A stretch of DNA of 18,158 nt, taken from NCBI GenBank assembly GCA_015486905.1, contig WFQV01000524.1:1-18158 (forward strand), in the 5' to 3' direction. The notes beneath the pieces are model-generated. The model searched no databases. It saw only the letters and a list, made by a program, of their open reading frames with translations, and was not told where the DNA came from. Source of the stretch: Melioribacteraceae bacterium (lineage in GTDB: Bacteria > Bacteroidota > Ignavibacteria > Ignavibacteriales > Melioribacteraceae). Below, in pieces: positions 14,306-18,158 of the stretch. Both the position numbers and the translations under genes were made by a program. The first letter of the stretch is position 1. Each line of letters begins with the position of its first letter.

Positions 14306-15739
14306 ATGAAGAAAATAAAATATTTGATTTTGATTGTGATATTTAATGTGAGTCTCTTTGCTCAAAGCGGCGGTTCTTCCGGATTATTTAACCCGCGGGC
14401 AACCGCCATGGGAAATACTTACACCGCTTCGGCAAGGGGAGTTTACACAATGGGCATTAACCCCGCTAATCTTGCAGTCCCGCTTGACAATACCGTTCAG
14501 TTCTCTACTCCACTTCTTAATTTGAATTTTTCTTTGGGGAATGATTTCTTTGATGCAAATGAATTTAATTATTTCTTTGCAGGCACAAAAGACCCTAACG
14601 GTGACGTGAAGGGGAAATTACTTACGGACGCCGATAAGAAAAGATTCCTTGCTTTGTTTGATAACGGCTCGGGAATTCGTGGCGGACTTTCAATCCTTTA
14701 TTTTGCTCTTTCCGTTAATGCAGGCAAGGAGGTCGGCGCCTTCGGGTTTAGTGTTGAAGACAAATTCGGAATGCAAGTAACTTTGCCGAAGGAATTATTC
14801 GATTTTGCTTTGTTCGGAAATGAAATTGGTAAAACTTTTAACTTGGACGACTTGGCTTCCAAAGAATCTTATTTGAGATATTACACATTCAGTTATGCGA
14901 GGGATTTAACGGATTTGCTTCCCGAAGGCATTTTTCAAAGGTTTAGTGTCGGTCTATCCGTTAAAATGGTTAAAGGATACGCTTATGCTAAAGCAACAAG
15001 TTCGGGTGCTACAATTACAACCCTGGCAGACCATTCCGTACAATTAAATAATCAATCCGAAATGGATATTGCCGTCTCACCCGATTTCGGAATTGTTTGG
15101 GACTTTGAAAAAGATAGTACCAAGGCACGGAATTTCGGACCCTTCCCAACTCCGGCAGGCAACGGAGTAGGATTTGACATGGGCTTTTCCGCACAATTGA
15201 ACGATGCCTGGTCCTTCGGCATCGCTCTTACGGACGTTGGTAAAGTAAACTGGGAAAATGAAATTGTTACATATTCATCCTCAGATAGCTACACTGTTAC
15301 CAAAGCAGATACTACGGTTTTGGATTCCTTAAAAAACAGATTTATTAAAGGAAAAGGTAGATACGGAAGTCCATTTACCTCACCGTTACCAACTGCCGTG
15401 AGATTAGGTGCGGCTTTCAGATTGGACAAATTTCTTGATGGAGATTTCCCGGGTAGAATGTTAATCGTAGCCGGACTCAATGAAGGTTTTAATGATGAGC
15501 CTGGCAATTCGAAAACTCCGAGATTCTCACTCGGATGCGAATGGAAACCGGCAGATTGGTTACCTATTCGGACGGGTGTTTCATTCGGCGGTTTGGAAGG
15601 TTTTAACTGGGGATTCGGTTTCGGTTTGGATGCCGGAGTCCTTTCGTTCGATTTTGCCGCTGCGAATTTAAACAGTGTAGTAGCACCAAACACGGCAAAG
15701 AAAATCGGGCTTTCGATAGGCTCTCGCTGGAGATTTTAA
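14306..15739 (+). CDS. Outer-membrane beta-barrel protein, DUF5723/PorV-like
   Basis: This 477-aa protein has a signal peptide (about 1-19, ending LFAQ) and ends in Phe (SIGSRWRF), as outer-membrane barrels do. The mature start, with PRATAMGNTYTASARGVYTMGINPANLA, resembles the N-terminal segment of PorV/UPF0164/FadL-type barrels and the DUF5723 family. The rest alternates amphipathic strands rich in Gly and aromatic residues, with LSVNAGKEVGAFGFSVEDKFGM and repeated GFGFGL-type ends. A clear ribosome-binding site (GGAGA) precedes the ATG. It is placed 17 bp after the large lipoprotein gene. Its stop codon touches the stop of the convergent lptG with no base between them. Exact transport or attachment function cannot be read from sequence. 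Confidence 0.8.
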   Translation: MKKIKYLILIVIFNVSLFAQSGGSSGLFNPRATAMGNTYTASARGVYTMGINPANLAVPLDNTVQFSTPLLNLNFSLGNDFFDANEFNYFFAGTKDPNGDVKGKLLTDADKKRFLALFDNGSGIRGGLSILYFALSVNAGKEVGAFGFSVEDKFGMQVTLPKELFDFALFGNEIGKTFNLDDLASKESYLRYYTFSYARDLTDLLPEGIFQRFSVGLSVKMVKGYAYAKATSSGATITTLADHSVQLNNQSEMDIAVSPDFGIVWDFEKDSTKARNFGPFPTPAGNGVGFDMGFSAQLNDAWSFGIALTDVGKVNWENEIVTYSSSDSYTVTKADTTVLDSLKNRFIKGKGRYGSPFTSPLPTAVRLGAAFRLDKFLDGDFPGRMLIVAGLNEGFNDEPGNSKTPRFSLGCEWKPADWLPIRTGVSFGGLEGFNWGFGFGLDAGVLSFDFAAANLNSVVAPNTAKKIGLSIGSRWRF

Positions 15740-16828
15740 TTATCGCCTTACGCGTATTAAATTAATAACCGCACCGGCAAAGAAAATAATATTTGCAGAC
15801 CAGGCGGTAAGAACGGGGCTAAGAGCCCCGTTCTTGCCAAATGCCTGGCTTACTTTCATAAACACAAGATAAAGGAAAGTAATTAAAAGGCTGTAACCGA
15901 TTTGAAGAGCAAACCCGCCCGAGCGTTTATTTGCAGAAATAGGCACCCCGAAAAGGACAACAATTAAACTTGCAAAAGCAAAAGCAAATCTCGAATGGTA
16001 TTCTATTTCAATTCTTGTGGGGTCGTTACCGGTGTCCAATCTGTCCTGAGCATATTCCCTTAATTCCTTAAGGTTCAATTCCTCCGGTTTCCTCTGCTTT
16101 TTAATAACTTCCGCAGGGGTGAAGTTCAAATTTTTTAAGGTTAATTTGTCGAATGTATTGAATTGAGCAACGGAGTCATGAAAAGTTCTTTCCGTTCCAC
16201 GCATTAAAATCCACGCATGCTGTGAGCTATCGTACTTCATCCGTTGTGCATCTATCCTTTTTACCATTTTTGTAATATCTTTCGGACTGAACTCCTGAAT
16301 GCTTACCATACTTGCTTCTTCGGTGTGCAAATTAAAATAAGAAATCGTTACTATTCTGTAAGGAGAATCCTGGAAATAAATATCGCTTCCCTCGTGAACA
16401 ACGCCTCTGCCTAAATAAGTTCTTTCCAAATAGACCTTGTGTTTATTGGCTTTGGGGACAACGTATCCTCCGAAGTAAATGGCAAAAAGGCTGATTAAAA
16501 AAGCCGTAACAACAAAGGGGAGTAAATAACGGTAAATGGAGATGCCGCTTGATTTTATTGCTGTGATTTCATTTAAAGTCGTTAATTTGGATGTAACGAA
16601 AAGACCGGCTAAAAGTACCGATACTGGCAGCATTAATTTAATTATTTCCGGAATGAAGACAATGTAGTATTGTAATACGATGTGGTACGGTGCGTGGTTG
16701 TCAATGAAGTCGTCCAGATTTTCCATTAAATCAATTACCACAAAGAGCAAAGTAAATGCAATTAGAGCAAAAACAATTATTTTAAGAAATTGCTTTGTTA
16801 AATATTTGTCAATTATCTTCAGTCTCAT
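15740..16828 (-). CDS. lptG: LPS export ABC transporter permease LptG (YjgQ family)
   Basis: This 362-aa inner-membrane protein is one of the two permeases of the LptB2FG complex that extracts lipopolysaccharide from the inner membrane. The LptF/LptG layout is complete: three N-terminal membrane spans (about 14-34, 55-78 and 100-121), a periplasmic beta-jellyroll region (about 125-262) and three C-terminal spans (about 268-290, 300-325 and 335-357). The coupling-helix region LTTLNEITAIKSSGISIYRYL (about 82-102, key residues E-x-x-A-x-K-S-S-G) contacts the ATPase. It starts with an ATG inside the end of lptF, a 20-bp overlap. The choice of LptG over LptF rests on gene order and size, since both families are similar. 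Confidence 0.88.
   Translation of the reverse strand: MRLKIIDKYLTKQFLKIIVFALIAFTLLFVVIDLMENLDDFIDNHAPYHIVLQYYIVFIPEIIKLMLPVSVLLAGLFVTSKLTTLNEITAIKSSGISIYRYLLPFVVTAFLISLFAIYFGGYVVPKANKHKVYLERTYLGRGVVHEGSDIYFQDSPYRIVTISYFNLHTEEASMVSIQEFSPKDITKMVKRIDAQRMKYDSSQHAWILMRGTERTFHDSVAQFNTFDKLTLKNLNFTPAEVIKKQRKPEELNLKELREYAQDRLDTGNDPTRIEIEYHSRFAFAFASLIVVLFGVPISANKRSGGFALQIGYSLLITFLYLVFMKVSQAFGKNGALSPVLTAWSANIIFFAGAVINLIRVRR
15806..15838. other. Near-perfect 15-bp palindrome inside lptG
   Basis: Bases 15809-15820 (AAGAACGGGGCT) pair perfectly with 15824-15835 around a 3-nt AAG loop. The stem extends to 15 bp through one T-G wobble and two G-C pairs (15806-15808 with 15836-15838). It encodes the GKNGALSPVL segment of LptG, about 70-100 bp from the abutting stops of lptG and the barrel gene. 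No T run follows on either strand, so it is not a standard intrinsic terminator. Confidence 0.7.
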
Positions 16829-18158
16829 ATTTCCAATTTTTAGGAATAAGTTTTAAAATGAAGGAGAAATCAAGTGTAACCTTTTCCCTGGCGCTTTTAA
16901 CCGTTAAATAAATACCGAGGATTCCCAGGAAAATATTTGCGCTCCATATTCCCCAGAAAGGAGAAAAAAGTCCTCTGTCAGCCAGTTTTTCTCCGCCAAT
17001 TAAGAAAGCCCAGTAAATTAAGAAGAAAACGAGACTCAAGCCGGCAGCCACACCAAGTCCTCCACGCCTTGCCATCGTTCCCAAAGGCGCTCCTATTAAA
17101 ATGAATACAATGCAAGCAACCGGGATTGCATATTTTTTGTAAATCTCCACCCAGTATCTGTTCATGTTTTTTTTGTTGAAATCGAGGCTGGAAATTCTTG
17201 AGTAAATAACCGATTTCATAGTGTTCAGTCTGTTTTGCGAAGCAATGGCAGCCGTTACGGTATCCTGACGCCAGCTTTTGGAATGCGAATAAAAGCCGTA
17301 TTCCTTGGGGCTAAAATATTCCTTAATTGTTTTTTGGTAAGATTCCTCTAATGATTTTCTTATTTTTGAGAGGCTATCAACAATAACCAACATTGCCGGA
17401 GCCCCAAGCTCTCTGTCGCCGCGGGGTCCCCCGAAGGAACTTTGTTGGAAGGAAAAGTTGTCCGCTTCCATTGCTATTCTGTGCTTCTTAAATTTAATAA
17501 TTCTGTAATTGCCTTTTTGATTCAAATCCGATTGGTGAATTTCCCCGTTGCGTAAATCCATTATTAATTTCTTTTGGTCTTTAGAGAAATAAATCCTGCC
17601 GTCTTTTGCCGAAACGATATTGAGTTTACTGCGGTCGGAGTAATCGTAAATGGTTACGTAATGCAGCTCGTTCGTCTTCGGGTCAATTTGCCTTGCTAAA
17701 ATCGAGTAATCTTTTACCTCCTGAGAAAAAACACCGGGTACAAGTGATAGAGTAGGCTTTTTACGTGAAATATCCTGCAGCATTATCCGTGCCGCATGAT
17801 TGGCATTTGGATAAACATGATTGTTGAACAGAACCAGTAAATAAGCAATTACGATGCTTGCAAGCATTGGGGCAATCATCATTCGGTAGAGACTCATTCC
17901 GGAAGATTTTAACACCGCTACCTCATTGTTTTGCGCCATGCTTCCGAAAGCCATCAGGGTTGCAATTAATACAGACATCGGTACTACGAGAACGACCATC
18001 CACGCGAGATTGTAGGAAATTAACTTTACTATTACCCATGTGCTTAATCCTTTCCCTATTAAACGGTCGGCAAATTTCATTAGAAACTGCAATAGAAATA
18101 CGGCAATCAATGTGATTACGGAAAATACAAACGGCCAAGCATGATTTTTTAATATGTA
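16809..18158 (-). CDS. lptF: LPS export permease LptF (YjgP family), N-terminus cut by window edge
   Basis: The frame stays open to the last base of the window. The 16 codons above the first possible start (TTG at 18110) read YILKNHAWPFVFSVIT, which fits the normal N-terminus of LptF/LptG proteins, so only a handful of residues are missing. The visible 449 residues show the usual three spans, a coupling segment (NNEVAVLKSSGMSLYRM), a periplasmic domain, and three C-terminal spans with IGAPLGTMARRGGLGVA. The periplasmic part carries a long charged helical insert (SLSKIRKSLEESYQKTIKEY and following) before the fourth span, making it larger than proteobacterial LptF (about 365 aa), as is common in Bacteroidota. 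It overlaps lptG by 20 bp. Confidence 0.88.
   Translation of the reverse strand, partial: YILKNHAWPFVFSVITLIAVFLLQFLMKFADRLIGKGLSTWVIVKLISYNLAWMVVLVVPMSVLIATLMAFGSMAQNNEVAVLKSSGMSLYRMMIAPMLASIVIAYLLVLFNNHVYPNANHAARIMLQDISRKKPTLSLVPGVFSQEVKDYSILARQIDPKTNELHYVTIYDYSDRSKLNIVSAKDGRIYFSKDQKKLIMDLRNGEIHQSDLNQKGNYRIIKFKKHRIAMEADNFSFQQSSFGGPRGDRELGAPAMLVIVDSLSKIRKSLEESYQKTIKEYFSPKEYGFYSHSKSWRQDTVTAAIASQNRLNTMKSVIYSRISSLDFNKKNMNRYWVEIYKKYAIPVACIVFILIGAPLGTMARRGGLGVAAGLSLVFFLIYWAFLIGGEKLADRGLFSPFWGIWSANIFLGILGIYLTVKSAREKVTLDFSFILKLIPKNWKYETEDN

Noticed and set aside
15289..15693. 134-codon minus-strand frame inside the barrel gene
   Set aside because: It is an antisense shadow with low-complexity Pro/Lys/Ser content and no start signals.
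15806..15838. Palindrome in lptG as an intrinsic terminator
   Set aside because: Neither strand has a T run after the stem, and it lies inside coding sequence.
16809..18110. lptF starting at TTG 18110
   Set aside because: The frame remains open to the window end and encodes a typical LptF N-terminus (YILKNHAWPF), so the true start is outside the window.

Overview
The window looks like a chromosomal segment from an AT-rich, Gram-negative member of the Bacteroidota/Chlorobi side of the tree, most likely Ignavibacteria. This rests on a type IX secretion (T9SS) sorting tail with the NYPNPFNPTT signature, a short Bacteroidota-type 3-phosphoglycerate dehydrogenase, a Reg_prop/Y_Y_Y sensor fused to a cyclase, a DUF5723-like outer-membrane protein and LptF/LptG lipopolysaccharide-export permeases. 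The assignment is inferred from protein signatures only; no rRNA or tRNA gene is present.

Left edge (1-960): a REP-associated tyrosine transposase (RAYT, 251-844) sits among palindromic REP elements. Two stem families are present, and each is preceded by the GTAG tetranucleotide typical of RAYT-linked REPs. A 40-bp copy of one family is exactly duplicated on both sides of the gene. Next come a promoter and an AAA+ ATPase with a DUF4143 tail (1045-2271). A hairpin terminator separates it from the convergent operon that follows.

Metabolic operon (6346 down to 2319, minus strand): adenosine deaminase, a 112-aa protein of unknown function, urocanate hydratase and a short 3-phosphoglycerate dehydrogenase. 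The spacing is tight (4-bp overlap, 3-nt gap, 12-nt gap), and a promoter candidate lies just upstream. The genes link purine salvage, histidine breakdown and serine synthesis. No other hut or ser gene is in view.

Plus-strand block (6487-15739): a TPR lipoprotein, a hairpin, a DUF3467 protein and a 1009-residue transmembrane sensor with 14 propeller repeats, a Y_Y_Y domain, one membrane span and a complete adenylate cyclase domain. Then, behind a good promoter, come a T9SS-sorted secreted protein, a terminator, a 681-aa lipoprotein and an outer-membrane barrel-like protein. The block is dominated by envelope and surface proteins plus a periplasm-to-cAMP signalling protein.

Right edge (18158 down to 15740, minus strand): lptF (N-terminus cut off by the window edge) and lptG, overlapping by 20 bp. 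The lptG stop codon directly abuts the stop of the barrel gene, and a near-perfect 15-bp palindrome lies inside the end of lptG. No intergenic stretch exceeds 300 bases. The points most worth a second look are the sensor-cyclase, the RAYT with its two-family REP set, the serine enzyme lacking the usual catalytic His, and the palindrome at the abutting gene ends.
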